From positions 1 through 64,000 of IMG/VR virus record IMGVR_UViG_3300036790_000425: a stretch of 64,000 nt of DNA, one strand, 5' to 3'. The stretch's first letter is position 1; every line of letters begins with the position of its first letter. The DNA comes from a virus. Under the pieces are notes generated by a model. The model was not told the origin of the DNA. It saw only the letters and a program-made list of their open reading frames with translations, and did not search any database. This document shows, one piece after another, positions 8,368-16,220 of this stretch. The position numbers were made by a program, and so were the translations under genes.

Positions 8368-8645
8368 TGAGTGACTACCAGACCCCGGGACAGGCCCTGG
8401 CCGGCGCGATCACCGAGGCCGACGTGCACCTGAGCAGGCCGGGGCCGGCGTCCATGCGCCTGACGGGGGCTGAGTTCGGCCGGCGGCACAGCGGTGACTG
8501 CCGCTTCTATTACGTGCTGACGTTCGGCATGACGATCACCAGCGGCCCGCCGGACATGCACCCGGACAGCACCTGGAAGGACCAGATCATGCGGGCCTGG
8601 GAGTGCCAGTACAAGGTGATCCCGCGGCCGGACACGACAGCCTGA
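8367..8645 (+). CDS. Small protein of unknown function
   Basis: 92 residues; ATG 8367 overlaps the previous stop. Mixed beta/alpha sequence with GDCRFYYVLTFGMTITSG. Last gene of the operon starting at 5483; a GC-rich hairpin follows at 8653. Confidence 0.65.
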   Translation: MSDYQTPGQALAGAITEADVHLSRPGPASMRLTGAEFGRRHSGDCRFYYVLTFGMTITSGPPDMHPDSTWKDQIMRAWECQYKVIPRPDTTA

Positions 8646-8652
8646 CAGACTC

Positions 8653-8672
8653 CCCCGGCTAGACGGCCGGGG
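8653..8672 (+). terminator. GC-rich hairpin after the 5.5-8.6 kb operon
   Basis: CCCCGGC, loop TAGACG, GCCGGGG: a perfect seven-base-pair stem eight bases after the stop at 8645. No T-run follows, so termination is likely but weakly supported. Confidence 0.45.
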
Positions 8673-8778
8673 TCAGCCGCCACGGTCTCCTATCAGCCAT
8701 TCAGGCGGCCATTACGGCGGTATGGTGCGGCGGGGCCTTCCCGCCCGCTCCTCACTCCCCGTGATCTCAGGAGGGATC

Positions 8779-9567
8779 TTGCGTACTCAATTCACGTCCG
8801 TTATCCGGCGGACCGCCGTCATCGCGGCAGCCGTCGCGGTCGTCGGCGGCACTGCCGCAGCAGCACTGGCTGCCCCGGCGGGCAGCACCGGCATCGCGAC
8901 TGCTGCGGCCCCGGCAGCTTCCGCCGGCCAGATCGTCGGCTGCGTCAAGACGTCCGGCGGCGCCGACCGCATCATGGAGCACGTCTTCACCGGCATCGCC
9001 AACTTCACCGGCTGCCCGGCGGGCACCTTCCAGGCCGGCCCGTGGAATGTCACCGGGCCTGCCGGCCCCGCCGGCGCGAAGGGTGCCACCGGGGCTGCCG
9101 GCGCCGCCGGCCCGCAGGGACCGTCCGGCGTCGTGAGCACCGGGGACACGTCCCTGGTGTCCAGCGATACCAACATCATCACGGGCGGCAGCTTCCTGGC
9201 CAGCGCCACCGAGATCGGCGCCGGCAAGGTCACCCTGACCCCGGGCACCTACCTGCTGACCTTCAACGCGAAGGCCGCGCCCAACGCCAGCGGGACCGCG
9301 CAGATCTTCCCGCAGTTCTTCATCTACGACCAGGCGAAGAACGCCGACTTCTCGGGTGACGTCTGCAACATCGGCACCGGGGCCCTGGAGCCGCTGTTCT
9401 CCTCGGGCAACCAGCACGACTCGTACTTCAGCGGGACGTGCCAGGTCACGGTGACCGCCACCATCACGGTGCACTCCTACGCCTTCGGGTACGACAGCGA
9501 CCAGGGCGCGAGCACCTACAACCTGGAAGATGCCGACCTGACGGCGACCCGGCTGAACGCCGGCTAG
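8779..9567 (+). CDS. Secreted collagen-like protein with jelly-roll-like C-terminal domain
   Basis: TTG 8779 is chosen because AGGAGGGA sits four bases upstream and the resulting 262-residue protein then begins with a textbook Sec signal peptide: basic MRTQFTSVIRR, an Ala/Val-rich core, and cleavage near LAAPAG (about residue 33). Residues about 90-115 are Gly-x-y repeats (GPAGPAGAKGATGAAG). The rest (GSFLASATEIGAGKVTLTPG onward) looks like a beta-sandwich of the C1q/TNF kind often attached to bacterial collagen-like stalks. The gene stands alone between a hairpin and a strong terminator, an arrangement typical of a moron gene. Likely an exported host-surface or secreted protein; role unknown. 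Confidence 0.75.
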   Translation: MRTQFTSVIRRTAVIAAAVAVVGGTAAAALAAPAGSTGIATAAAPAASAGQIVGCVKTSGGADRIMEHVFTGIANFTGCPAGTFQAGPWNVTGPAGPAGAKGATGAAGAAGPQGPSGVVSTGDTSLVSSDTNIITGGSFLASATEIGAGKVTLTPGTYLLTFNAKAAPNASGTAQIFPQFFIYDQAKNADFSGDVCNIGTGALEPLFSSGNQHDSYFSGTCQVTVTATITVHSYAFGYDSDQGASTYNLEDADLTATRLNAG

Positions 9568-9618
9568 CCTGGCGGGGCGAGTCTCAGGGAAGCCCGGCTT
9601 CCTGCCAGCACGTGAGAG

Positions 9619-9658
9619 CGGCCTGACCGGCCCATTCCATATCCGGTCAGGCCGTTTT
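9619..9658 (+). terminator. Rho-independent terminator of the collagen-like gene
   Basis: Perfect 12-base-pair stem CGGCCTGACCGG / CCGGTCAGGCCG with a 12-base loop, directly followed by TTTT (9655-9658). The clearest intrinsic terminator on the plus strand of the window. Confidence 0.92.
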
Positions 9659-9684
9659 CATGCCCGCCGTGCGAGGATCAGGCC

Positions 9685-9822
9685 ATGAGATTTGATCGTG
9701 CTGAGCTTGACCGCTATGAGGAGCTGGCAGTTCACGGCAGCTTCCGGGAGCGCCTCCGGGCCGCCGCCTGGGTATACGCATTCGTGTGGGTGACCATCGG
9801 CCGGAAGCTCGCCGGGCTCTAG
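9685..9822 (+). CDS. 45-residue protein with hydrophobic C-terminal helix
   Basis: ATG 9685 (GAGGATC eight bases upstream) to TAG 9822. The first 25 residues are charged (MRFDRAELDRYEELAVHGSF), the next 15 hydrophobic and aromatic (AAAWVYAFVWVTIG), then RKLAGL. It ends one base before the stop of the converging minus-strand gene. Probably a small tail-anchored membrane protein. Confidence 0.55.
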   Translation: MRFDRAELDRYEELAVHGSFRERLRAAAWVYAFVWVTIGRKLAGL

Positions 9823-9823
9823 C

Positions 9824-10030
9824 TCAGCGGACAGCTGAGGGGAACGCGACCGACAGCCACACCCGGTAGGCCGCGTCGGCCTGCTCCTGGACCGCGTAGG
9901 CCTTCCCGTACAGCAGCCCGGCGGTGCCGTCGGTGCGGGCCACCCCGTTCTGCATCCGGAACTGCCGCCACAGCTCCCCGGCCTCCTGGGCCAGCGCGAA
10001 GTAGGCCTCCCAGGCGGCCTCAGCGTCCAC
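9824..10030 (-). CDS. Small helical protein downstream of portal
   Basis: 68 residues from GTG 10030, which overlaps the 3' end of the portal gene by 11 bases with GAGG nearby. Two amphipathic helices (DAEAAWEAYFALAQEAGELW and ...AVQEQADAAYRVWL). Last gene of the 9.8-13.2 kb leftward cluster. No family recognised; its position suggests a virion-assembly role. Confidence 0.65.
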   Translation of the reverse strand: MDAEAAWEAYFALAQEAGELWRQFRMQNGVARTDGTAGLLYGKAYAVQEQADAAYRVWLSVAFPSAVR

Positions 10031-12299
10031 CGGGGGCGACCTCGTAGTCCAGCAGCTCGGTGCTGTCGGCGGTGACGCCCAGGTGCCGCCGGATGCCGAC
10101 ATGCGCCGGGGTGTCGTAGGCGCGGATGACCGGGCCGGAGAACCAGGTGTTCTTGGTGTCAGCAGCCAGCCGCTGGGTCTCCGGCGCGTGGGCCTCGATC
10201 ACGAAGCCCTCGACGACGTCGGCGCTCTCGGCGGCGGCAGCGGCCTCCAGCCGGGCGGTGCGGTCGCCCTCCTCGCGGGCCTCGTCCACGGCGCGGGCCA
10301 GGCGGGCCTCGGACCGCACCCGGGCCGAGCGCCGGTACAGCGCGCCCTGGCGGGACATCAGCGGCTCGCGCCGGGCGGCGGCCACCGGCATGCCGTCGCG
10401 CTCCTCGTCGCTCTCCGGCGGCCTGCTCGCCATCTCGGCCTCCATGTCTCCCTCGGGATCGCCCTCAGGCGGCGCGTCGGGATCAGCCTCCGGGTCCTCG
10501 CCCGCCATCATGTCCTCAGGCGTGGGAGCCAGGTCCGGGAGGCTCGGCGGAACGACCCCGGCGCGCTCGATCATCACCTGCTCCTGGGCGATCGCGGGCG
10601 GCACGCCCTCCTGCTGGGCGAACGCGGCGAAGTCGGCCTGGAGGTCCTGCGGGACGGGCAGGCCCTCGGTCATCAGCTTCAGGTAGGCCATCCGGCGGGT
10701 CCGGGACTGGGCCAGGATGTCCTCCACGGCCTCGGCCTGGCTGCGCTCGCGCTCCTCGTCCAGGTCGAAGCCCAGCCCGCGGGTCCGGGTCCGGGCCGAG
10801 ATCGGGATGCCGCTGGCCCGCAGCGCCTCGGTGAACTGCCGGGTGGTGTCCTCGTCCCGGAAGTTGAGCACCGAGAACCGGAGGTCGGGGACCAGCAGCG
10901 CGGGCTGCTCGGTGATCCGCCGCTCGCCGGTCTCCTCGTCGATCTCCAGGACCTCCTCCATCTTCACGAACCGGCGGCCGTCGCGCTCCTCGTAGTCGTA
11001 GTGCTCCTGGGCCTCGGCCACGATCAGGGCGCGCTGCCGGAAGTGCCGCATCAGGTACTTCTGGTAGCGGGTCATGAGCTGCTCGACCAGCTGCTTGTTC
11101 AGCGCGTCGGCGGCGTAGGTCTGGCCTTCCTGGGCGCCCATCAGGAACGTCCGGGACAGCCCGAAGACCTGGAGCACCCGGTCCTCGATCCGCTCGAAGT
11201 CGGGAGTCAGGTCGGGCATGTTCTCGCGGCCGAAGACCGGCTGGATGTCCACCGCGAAGTTGTGGATCAGCGCCCGGAAGTCGCCCGCCAGCGCGGCATC
11301 GAGCGCCAGCTCGAAGTTCTCCAGGTCGTCATCGGTGGGGATCCACGGGACGCTGGTGCCCAGGTCGGTGGCGGAGGCGCCGAGCTTGCACAGGATCAGC
11401 GGCGTGTAGAGCCGGTCCGCGATCGAGTCCAGGGCGGTGTTCAGCATCTCCTGCTGGAGCATCGAGCGCATGGCCCGGGTAAGCAGCGGCAGGCCGCGGA
11501 GGCTGAAGGTGTCGCCCTTGAAGCGCAGCTGCTTCAGCAGCACGTTGCTGACGGGCATGTAGGCATTCTCGGCCGTGTAGGCGGCCAGCTCGGGATACTC
11601 CTGGACCAGCTTGGCGTACTCCCAGGCCGGCTGGCGGGTGGTCAGGATCTGCCGGATCGTCCAGGGCAGCCGGATGAAGTACCGGGGCTCCTTCAGGAAC
11701 GGGCTGCGCTCGACCTTGATGTCATCGGGGTTGAGCAGCTCCTCGTCATCCCAGACGCCCAGGTCCTCGTTGAACGTGGCGAACGGCCACGCCTCCCCGG
11801 CCGTGTAGTACTCCCGGCCGATGTCGATCATGAACTCCTCGTAGTCCAGGCCGTCCTCGTCGAAGAACAGCCCGGTGTAGAACTCCTCCAGCCGGGCGTC
11901 CTTGCATTCGAGGTGCGCGCCGACCACGGGAAACTTCGAGAAGATGTCCACGCACGAGCCCACGATGGGGTCGGTCTGGTAGAGCAGCCGGCAGAACGCC
12001 CGGACCTTGGCCAGCTCCTCGTTCTCGGAGAAGTCATAGGGCAGGTTGTTCTGCCGCCAGTAGAACAGCGGGTCCCGGGGGCGGCCGGTGGCGAACTGGA
12101 TGTCGGAGAAGCCGCCCCCGGCGCCGCCGTAGCCCGAGCCCGCGGTCCGCGACATCCGGGCCTGGCGGGCGTTCACCCGGCGGTTCTTGCGAGCCTCGGT
12201 GACCTCGGGGCTCATCTGGTCCTCGCGCAGCCCGCGGGCCCCGAGGCCGCGGGCGAGCATGGCGCGCTCCTGCCCGGCAGGCTTGTAGACAACCCTCAT
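10020..12299 (-). CDS. Probable phage portal protein
   Basis: 759 residues from ATG 12299, preceded by GGAGG and overlapping the upstream stop (ATGA). After a basic N-terminus the region RAFCRLLYQTDPIVGSCVDI, the central LLTRAMRSMLQQEMLNTALD and the stem-like FGLSRTFLMGAQEGQTYAAD... LVEQLMTRYQKYLMRHF are typical of large portal proteins that form the DNA-entry dodecamer. Residues about 600-650 are an acidic Asp/Glu/Pro linker, and the C-terminal part is Arg/Ala-rich helix. It is longer than the usual 450-550 residues. No capsid, protease or terminase gene adjoins it here, which is unusual. The call rests on the overall pattern. Confidence 0.75.
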   Translation of the reverse strand: MRVVYKPAGQERAMLARGLGARGLREDQMSPEVTEARKNRRVNARQARMSRTAGSGYGGAGGGFSDIQFATGRPRDPLFYWRQNNLPYDFSENEELAKVRAFCRLLYQTDPIVGSCVDIFSKFPVVGAHLECKDARLEEFYTGLFFDEDGLDYEEFMIDIGREYYTAGEAWPFATFNEDLGVWDDEELLNPDDIKVERSPFLKEPRYFIRLPWTIRQILTTRQPAWEYAKLVQEYPELAAYTAENAYMPVSNVLLKQLRFKGDTFSLRGLPLLTRAMRSMLQQEMLNTALDSIADRLYTPLILCKLGASATDLGTSVPWIPTDDDLENFELALDAALAGDFRALIHNFAVDIQPVFGRENMPDLTPDFERIEDRVLQVFGLSRTFLMGAQEGQTYAADALNKQLVEQLMTRYQKYLMRHFRQRALIVAEAQEHYDYEERDGRRFVKMEEVLEIDEETGERRITEQPALLVPDLRFSVLNFRDEDTTRQFTEALRASGIPISARTRTRGLGFDLDEERERSQAEAVEDILAQSRTRRMAYLKLMTEGLPVPQDLQADFAAFAQQEGVPPAIAQEQVMIERAGVVPPSLPDLAPTPEDMMAGEDPEADPDAPPEGDPEGDMEAEMASRPPESDEERDGMPVAAARREPLMSRQGALYRRSARVRSEARLARAVDEAREEGDRTARLEAAAAAESADVVEGFVIEAHAPETQRLAADTKNTWFSGPVIRAYDTPAHVGIRRHLGVTADSTELLDYEVAPGGR

Positions 12300-12538
12300 C
12301 CGGCGGCCTCCTGGCCGGCCTGGCGGTCCGCCAGCCACTGCTGCGGGTCGTTCACCAGGGCGATGGTCGCGCGGTTGCGGTTACCGGCGGGCACCAGCGC
12401 AGACCACTGCGTCATGAACTCCTGAACCGGGCCCAGGTGCTCCTCTCCGCTCTCGCCCCGGTCCCAGGGCCCGAACACCTCAGCGCGTGGCAGCCCGTTC
12501 TCGGTCCAGTGCAGCTCGACGATGACCAGGCCGCTCAC
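12296..12538 (-). CDS. Small protein upstream of portal
   Basis: 80 residues; GTG 12538 overlaps the preceding stop (GTGA) and its own stop overlaps the portal start (ATGA), so the three genes are translationally coupled. Sequence is a short beta-rich half (LVIVELHWTENGLPRAEVFG) and a helical half. Unrecognised. Confidence 0.65.
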   Translation of the reverse strand: MSGLVIVELHWTENGLPRAEVFGPWDRGESGEEHLGPVQEFMTQWSALVPAGNRNRATIALVNDPQQWLADRQAGQEAAG

Positions 12539-13200
12539 CGGCTGTCACCCGGGGCCTCGCTGTCCCAGAAGGCCCGGCGGGCGCCCTCGTCCAGCACGGC
12601 GGTCACCCGGTCGCCTGCCCGCAGCGCCGGGGCGTCCTCCCGGACGGCGGCGAGCACCTGCGGGTCATGGCCGGACAGCTGCACGGCGACATGCCGGGTG
12701 AACTGGTCCTCGTCCATCTCGGCGGTGCCGTCCAGGGAGCGGTAGGAGCCCTTCTTCTTGCTCTTGCCCTTCGGCGGCGGGGGCGGCCCCTCGTCCTCCT
12801 CCTCGTCCTCAGGAGGCCCTGAGCCGTCATCAGGAGGCAGCTCCTCATCGTCACCCCCGAACGGGTTCCCGCCGTCCTCAGCGTCCTCCTCAGCGCCGTC
12901 CGCAGGCGGGATCCCGGCCTCGGGAGGCAGCGCGCCGGGCGGCATGACGCCGCCGTCCGGGCCGATGTCGGAGGGAGCCCCGGGACCGGCCGGCGCCTGC
13001 GGCATGCCGGGGAAGGCGGGCTGCACCCGGACGATGTAATTCTGGCCGCAGAAGTCGCATTCGATAGTGCCGTCCGAGCGGCCGATGACCTGGCCGCTGC
13101 CGCAGAACGGGCAGTGACTGGTGATCAGCGGGTCACCGGGATCGTGGGCCAGGCGGATGCCGAGCCCGGGCTCCTGGGCCGCCGGGAACAGGTGCGTCAT
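12535..13200 (-). CDS. Zinc-ribbon protein with acidic Pro-rich linker
   Basis: 221 residues from ATG 13200 (GGGAGG ribosome site). An N-terminal zinc ribbon has CPFCGSGQ and CDFCGQNY about 20 residues apart, followed by a long Pro/Gly/Asp/Glu linker and a Lys-rich patch (KGKSKKKGSYR). The C-terminal 60 residues are a compact alpha/beta piece. It is the first gene of the portal cluster. A DNA- or protein-binding accessory factor is plausible. Confidence 0.7.
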   Translation of the reverse strand: MTHLFPAAQEPGLGIRLAHDPGDPLITSHCPFCGSGQVIGRSDGTIECDFCGQNYIVRVQPAFPGMPQAPAGPGAPSDIGPDGGVMPPGALPPEAGIPPADGAEEDAEDGGNPFGGDDEELPPDDGSGPPEDEEEDEGPPPPPKGKSKKKGSYRSLDGTAEMDEDQFTRHVAVQLSGHDPQVLAAVREDAPALRAGDRVTAVLDEGARRAFWDSEAPGDSR

Positions 13201-13212
13201 CGGTTTGCCTCC

Positions 13213-13437
13213 CTAACCCTTCCCCGGCCGGGGACCGAGCTGGTACCGGCCCGTGCCGTAGTGGCCGGCCCACTGCCAGGTCCGGATCTCGCCGCGGCGC
13301 TCCAGCCGGGCCAGGGCGGTTACCACGTGATCGCGGGACAGCCCGAGGGCATCCTGTACCTGGCGCCGGGTGAACTCGCCGCTGCCCAGCTCGCGCAGCC
13401 AGGCCAGCACGCTGGTCTCGCGGTCCTGTTCAGTCAC
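13213..13437 (-). CDS. Small winged-helix DNA-binding protein
   Basis: 74 residues from GTG 13437 with GGAGGCCCG in front. Helix (SVLAWLRELG), then FTRRQVQDALGLSRDHVVTA as helix-turn-helix, then ALARLERRGEIRTWQWAG as recognition and wing: a standard winged-helix fold. It sits immediately left of an operator copy at 13471 that can fire in both directions, so it is a candidate local regulator of that site. No experimental support. Confidence 0.7.
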   Translation of the reverse strand: MTEQDRETSVLAWLRELGSGEFTRRQVQDALGLSRDHVVTALARLERRGEIRTWQWAGHYGTGRYQLGPRPGKG

Positions 13438-13464
13438 CGGGCCTCCATCCCTTCGGGGGCGCGC

Positions 13465-13497
13465 TGGGTAGATACAGGTTTTCTTGCTATCGTTGAC
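13465..13497. promoter_or_regulatory. Operator-promoter, copy 2, bidirectional
   Basis: Plus strand: -35 TGGGTA (poor), spacer GATACAGGTTTTCTTGC, -10 TATCGT (13488-13493); the predicted start falls on GTG 13500, so the transcript would be leaderless. Minus strand: -35 GTCAAC (13492-13497), 17-base spacer, -10 TATCTA (13469-13474), serving 13437 leftward. One operator core TACAG-N5-CTTGCTA covers both. Confidence 0.7.
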
Positions 13498-13499
13498 AG

Positions 13500-13736
13500 G
13501 TGGACATCTTCTTCACCCGCGAGGGATCGAAGCTCTACGCGGCCACGCCGCACGGCGAGCTGGCCTTCGGGGAGCAGAGCGGGCTGTATGAATGGCGGGA
13601 CCGCCAGCGGACCGACTACTGCGGCGGCGACCGCCAGCACTCCGGCGGCGGCGTGATGTGGCAGGCCGACGGGGGCGACGGCGGCCCGGCCCTGCGGGGC
13701 TTCGGGGCCGCGGTGTCCCGGGCGAGACTGAACTGA
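13500..13736 (+). CDS. Small protein read from a leaderless start
   Basis: 78 residues beginning at GTG 13500, seven bases after the -10 box and without any ribosome site, so it is probably leaderless, which actinobacteria tolerate well. Sequence begins MDIFFTREGSKLYAATPHGE, a beta-hairpin-like start, then becomes Gly/Asp/Arg-rich (GGDRQHSGGG). Unrecognised family. Confidence 0.65.
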   Translation: MDIFFTREGSKLYAATPHGELAFGEQSGLYEWRDRQRTDYCGGDRQHSGGGVMWQADGGDGGPALRGFGAAVSRARLN

Positions 13737-13744
13737 GGAGCGAC

Positions 13745-14326
13745 ATGAGCACTGACAGCAGCAGGCCGCGCCGGCGGCGTGAGCACGAGCTGATGAGGGC
13801 CAGCGGGCACTACCCGGCCCAGGGCATGACCATCCTGGTGATCGCGAGCATCGCCGGCGGGAACATTACCTGGCACAAGGGCCTTCCCGGGCTGGCCGCC
13901 TCGGTCGGATTCGGTCTCGGGATCGCCTGGTTCATGATCTCGTCCTTCTCGCATGACCGGGGGCTGTGCGAGCGGTGCATCCGGGAGGCGCCCGGCGACC
14001 CGCAGCGCGCGGTCAGCCGGAGCATGCTCGTGCTGCGCTGGTGGCACCGCAACCGGGTACGCGCCGGGATCATCCTGGCCGGAGTCTCCTGGTTCGTGGT
14101 CGCCGGGCACCTGTGGACCCGGTCGCAGCCGGCCGGGTTCCTGGCCGGCGAGGCGCCCTGGGCCTGGTGGGTCGGCAATGCCGTGATGACCTGGATCGCC
14201 GTGGACGCCTGGGTCGCGCAGCGGCACCGCGCGCTGTCGCCCTGGTGCCCGCTGTGCCGCTGGGGCGGCCGGGGCGATGACGAGGAGGTCGCCGCTCCCA
14301 AGCCTGATCCCGCGATGTCGCGGTGA
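13745..14326 (+). CDS. Polytopic membrane protein with CxxC motifs
   Basis: 193 residues from ATG 13745 (GAGGAG ribosome site). Four hydrophobic segments are visible (GMTILVIASIAGG, LAASVGFGLGIAWFMISSF, AGIILAGVSWFVVAGH, AWWVGNAVMTWIAVDAWV). A loop carries CERC and the C-terminus has CPLC, a possible shared metal site on one face of the membrane. Function unknown. Confidence 0.7.
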   Translation: MSTDSSRPRRRREHELMRASGHYPAQGMTILVIASIAGGNITWHKGLPGLAASVGFGLGIAWFMISSFSHDRGLCERCIREAPGDPQRAVSRSMLVLRWWHRNRVRAGIILAGVSWFVVAGHLWTRSQPAGFLAGEAPWAWWVGNAVMTWIAVDAWVAQRHRALSPWCPLCRWGGRGDDEEVAAPKPDPAMSR

Positions 14327-14592
14327 GCGAGCGGCTGGGCACCCTGGTGGTCGGCGGCCGGGCCTACCCGATCACGTCCCTGGCCCTGGCACGCGGCCGG
14401 CTGGAGATGCGCGGCGAGCTGCCCGGCCCCTCGGAGGCGATCGAGGCCAGCCCGGTCGCGGTGTTCGGAGCCGACGGCCAGGGCGTGTGCCAGGGCGGCT
14501 CGCTGACGCTGCCGGCAGCCAGCAGGGACGAGACGGCGGAGGTAACGGTCTACCTCCAGGTGGACGCCATCCGGGACGGCGGCCCGGGCTAG
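14323..14592 (+). CDS. Small beta-rich protein
   Basis: 89 residues; GTG 14323 overlaps the previous stop. Mostly beta strands (LGTLVVGGRAYPITSLALARG). It converges with the minus-strand gene and both stops lie in the same CTAG palindrome at 14589-14592. Unrecognised. Confidence 0.65.
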   Translation: MSERLGTLVVGGRAYPITSLALARGRLEMRGELPGPSEAIEASPVAVFGADGQGVCQGGSLTLPAASRDETAEVTVYLQVDAIRDGGPG

Positions 14593-15002
14593 GACGGCAG
14601 GGTGACCGCCGGGATGTCAGCGGCGCTGATGATGATCAGCGGCTCGCCGGGGGCGGCACCGGACCAGGACACGCCCGTGACAGACGGGGGCAGGACCAGC
14701 CGGATCCGGGCGCCGTCGGCCAGGGCGGTGACCCACTCCGGCGGGGTCTCGCGGTACCAGCTGATGGCCTTGCAGCGGATGCCCGGCGTGCCGTCTGCCT
14801 TGCGGACCGGCCCGCTCACGGTGAGGTCCGGGACAGTAGTGCCGTCGCCCTCAGGCCGTCGCAGCGCGACCGTGATGGCCATAGGCCGGACCGTGACCTT
14901 AGTCCGGTAGCCGGTGATCATGTCCGGCCAGTCGTCTCCGGGCCCCCGGGCGATGATGAACGACCAGCGCTCGGTGTGCTGGAGGTCGGTGATCTCAGGC
15001 AT
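14589..15002 (-). CDS. Unknown beta-rich protein
   Basis: 137 residues from ATG 15002, overlapping the upstream gene by eight bases. Contains repeated strand-like stretches (KVTVRPMAITVALRR, LTVSGPVRKADG, EPLIIISAADIPAV). Shares its stop palindrome with the converging plus-strand gene. No family recognised. Confidence 0.65.
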   Translation of the reverse strand: MPEITDLQHTERWSFIIARGPGDDWPDMITGYRTKVTVRPMAITVALRRPEGDGTTVPDLTVSGPVRKADGTPGIRCKAISWYRETPPEWVTALADGARIRLVLPPSVTGVSWSGAAPGEPLIIISAADIPAVTLPS

Positions 15003-15582
15003 CGGGCATTCCCTCCCAGGACTCATCCTCGATATAGCGGCGCACGTCATCCAGGTCCGGGCCGGCGTCCTGGCAGCCGGGCTCGGCAGCGCGCAGCAGC
15101 GCGTCAGCCATGCCGATGGCCAGCAGCGGGTCATGATCGTCGCGAAGCTGGCCCAGGGCGACGGTCAGCAGCTGCACGGCCAGCTTCCTGATCTCCGGGT
15201 CAGGCCCCGGCGGGCTGACGGGACGCAGGGCGGAGTCGTAGATGCGGGTCAGCCGGCCGGTGATGGCCGCCCGGTACTGCGGCCTGATCCAGCGGGTCAC
15301 GGCCTGGTCGATCCAGGCCTCGTCCTTCAGCATCACGGCGCGGGCCAGGTCCTCGCGCAGGGCATAGCGGGCATGCCCGTTGCCCAGCTTCATCTGCGGC
15401 GCCTCGGCATCGAACAGGCTCATGGCCAGGGTGACGCGGGGCAGCGTGACCGGCGGCATGGCGGCCCCTGCCCTGATGCTGGCCGGGGCGGAGTCCGGGA
15501 CCGGCTCGGGGCCTTCCGGGTCGGGGGTCACGGCCGTGCCCTGGCCGTAGGGCGTGGTGTCGTCAGGCGTCCAGGCGCTCAC
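14995..15582 (-). CDS. Unknown protein, helical C-terminus
   Basis: 195 residues from GTG 15582 (GAGG in the leader); longer in-frame starts have no ribosome site. An N-terminal Pro/Asp/Gly-rich stretch of 40 residues is followed by a mainly helical body (KLAVQLLTVALGQLRDDHDP, LLAIGMADALLRAA). Member of the 14.6-18.1 kb leftward operon. Confidence 0.6.
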   Translation of the reverse strand: MSAWTPDDTTPYGQGTAVTPDPEGPEPVPDSAPASIRAGAAMPPVTLPRVTLAMSLFDAEAPQMKLGNGHARYALREDLARAVMLKDEAWIDQAVTRWIRPQYRAAITGRLTRIYDSALRPVSPPGPDPEIRKLAVQLLTVALGQLRDDHDPLLAIGMADALLRAAEPGCQDAGPDLDDVRRYIEDESWEGMPDA

Positions 15583-15598
15583 AGGCGGCCTCGCTCTC

Positions 15599-15859
15599 TC
15601 AGGTCGGGAACATGCCGGGGTGCTCGCGGGCAAGGGCCTGGACCATGACGGGACCGCCTGCCTGGTAGCCGCGCGATCCCATCTGCGGGATCACCCACTG
15701 GCCGGGCGAGGTGATCTCCCAGGCCGTCGTGCCCACGATCACCAGGGTGCCGGGCGCCGGCGGGGCGGGCACGGAGATCATGGATACGATTCTGCTGGTG
15801 CCCTCCTCGTAGATGGTCAGCTCGAACATGCAGCGCTGGCCGTAGTCGGGTGATCTCAT
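15599..15859 (-). CDS. Small beta-rich protein
   Basis: 86 residues from ATG 15859, which overlaps the stop of the 54-residue gene upstream (ATGA). Strand-rich sequence (CMFELTIYEEGTSRIVSMIS, GTLVIVGTTAWEITSPG). Unrecognised. Confidence 0.65.
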   Translation of the reverse strand: MRSPDYGQRCMFELTIYEEGTSRIVSMISVPAPPAPGTLVIVGTTAWEITSPGQWVIPQMGSRGYQAGGPVMVQALAREHPGMFPT

Positions 15860-16023
15860 CAGTGCGTCCTCGCCTGGTAGCGGTCCTGGGTCATGATCAC
15901 GCGGTGCACCTGGTCCAGGTGCTGGCGGCGCAGCCGGTCCAGGACCGCGAAGTTCTCCTCGGACGGGTCAGCCTGCACCGCGCGCACCGCCGCGTTCCAC
16001 TCGCGGGTCTCTTCGTCGGTCAT
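15859..16023 (-). CDS. 54-residue helical protein
   Basis: ATG 16023 to TGA 15859, with four-base overlaps at both ends, fills the only gap in an otherwise seamless chain of coupled genes. The sequence is two helices (EETREWNAAVRAVQADP and ENFAVLDRLRRQHLDQVHRV). Function unknown. Confidence 0.65.
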   Translation of the reverse strand: MTDEETREWNAAVRAVQADPSEENFAVLDRLRRQHLDQVHRVIMTQDRYQARTH

Positions 16024-16220
16024 CGCCTGGTCCTCCCCTGCTCGCCCCGGCGGCCGTTCGCCCGGCCGATGTGGTGCTTACGGCAGATCGCGCACTTATA
16101 GGGCCGGGGGTGCCCCTCCACCTTGAAGTCATCGCTTGCGTACCACGCCCGGATGCGCTTCGCTGCCGCTTCCTTCGAGGGGAACGCCTCCTTGCGGGCG
16201 CAGTTGGTGAACGGGTCCAT
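16020..16220 (-). CDS. Small Cys/His protein, possible zinc finger
   Basis: 66 residues from ATG 16220. A basic helix (KEAAAKRIRAWYAS) is followed by PYKCAICRKHHIGRANGRRG, where CxxC plus His-His looks like a zinc knuckle with a basic tail. Coupled by ATGA overlaps on both sides. Nucleic-acid binding is plausible. Confidence 0.65.
   Translation of the reverse strand: MDPFTNCARKEAFPSKEAAAKRIRAWYASDDFKVEGHPRPYKCAICRKHHIGRANGRRGEQGRTRR

Noticed and set aside
8640-8780. A tRNA or small RNA in the gap before the collagen-like gene
   Set aside because: The gap has a GC-rich hairpin but no c loverleaf arms, anticodon loop or T-loop sequence.
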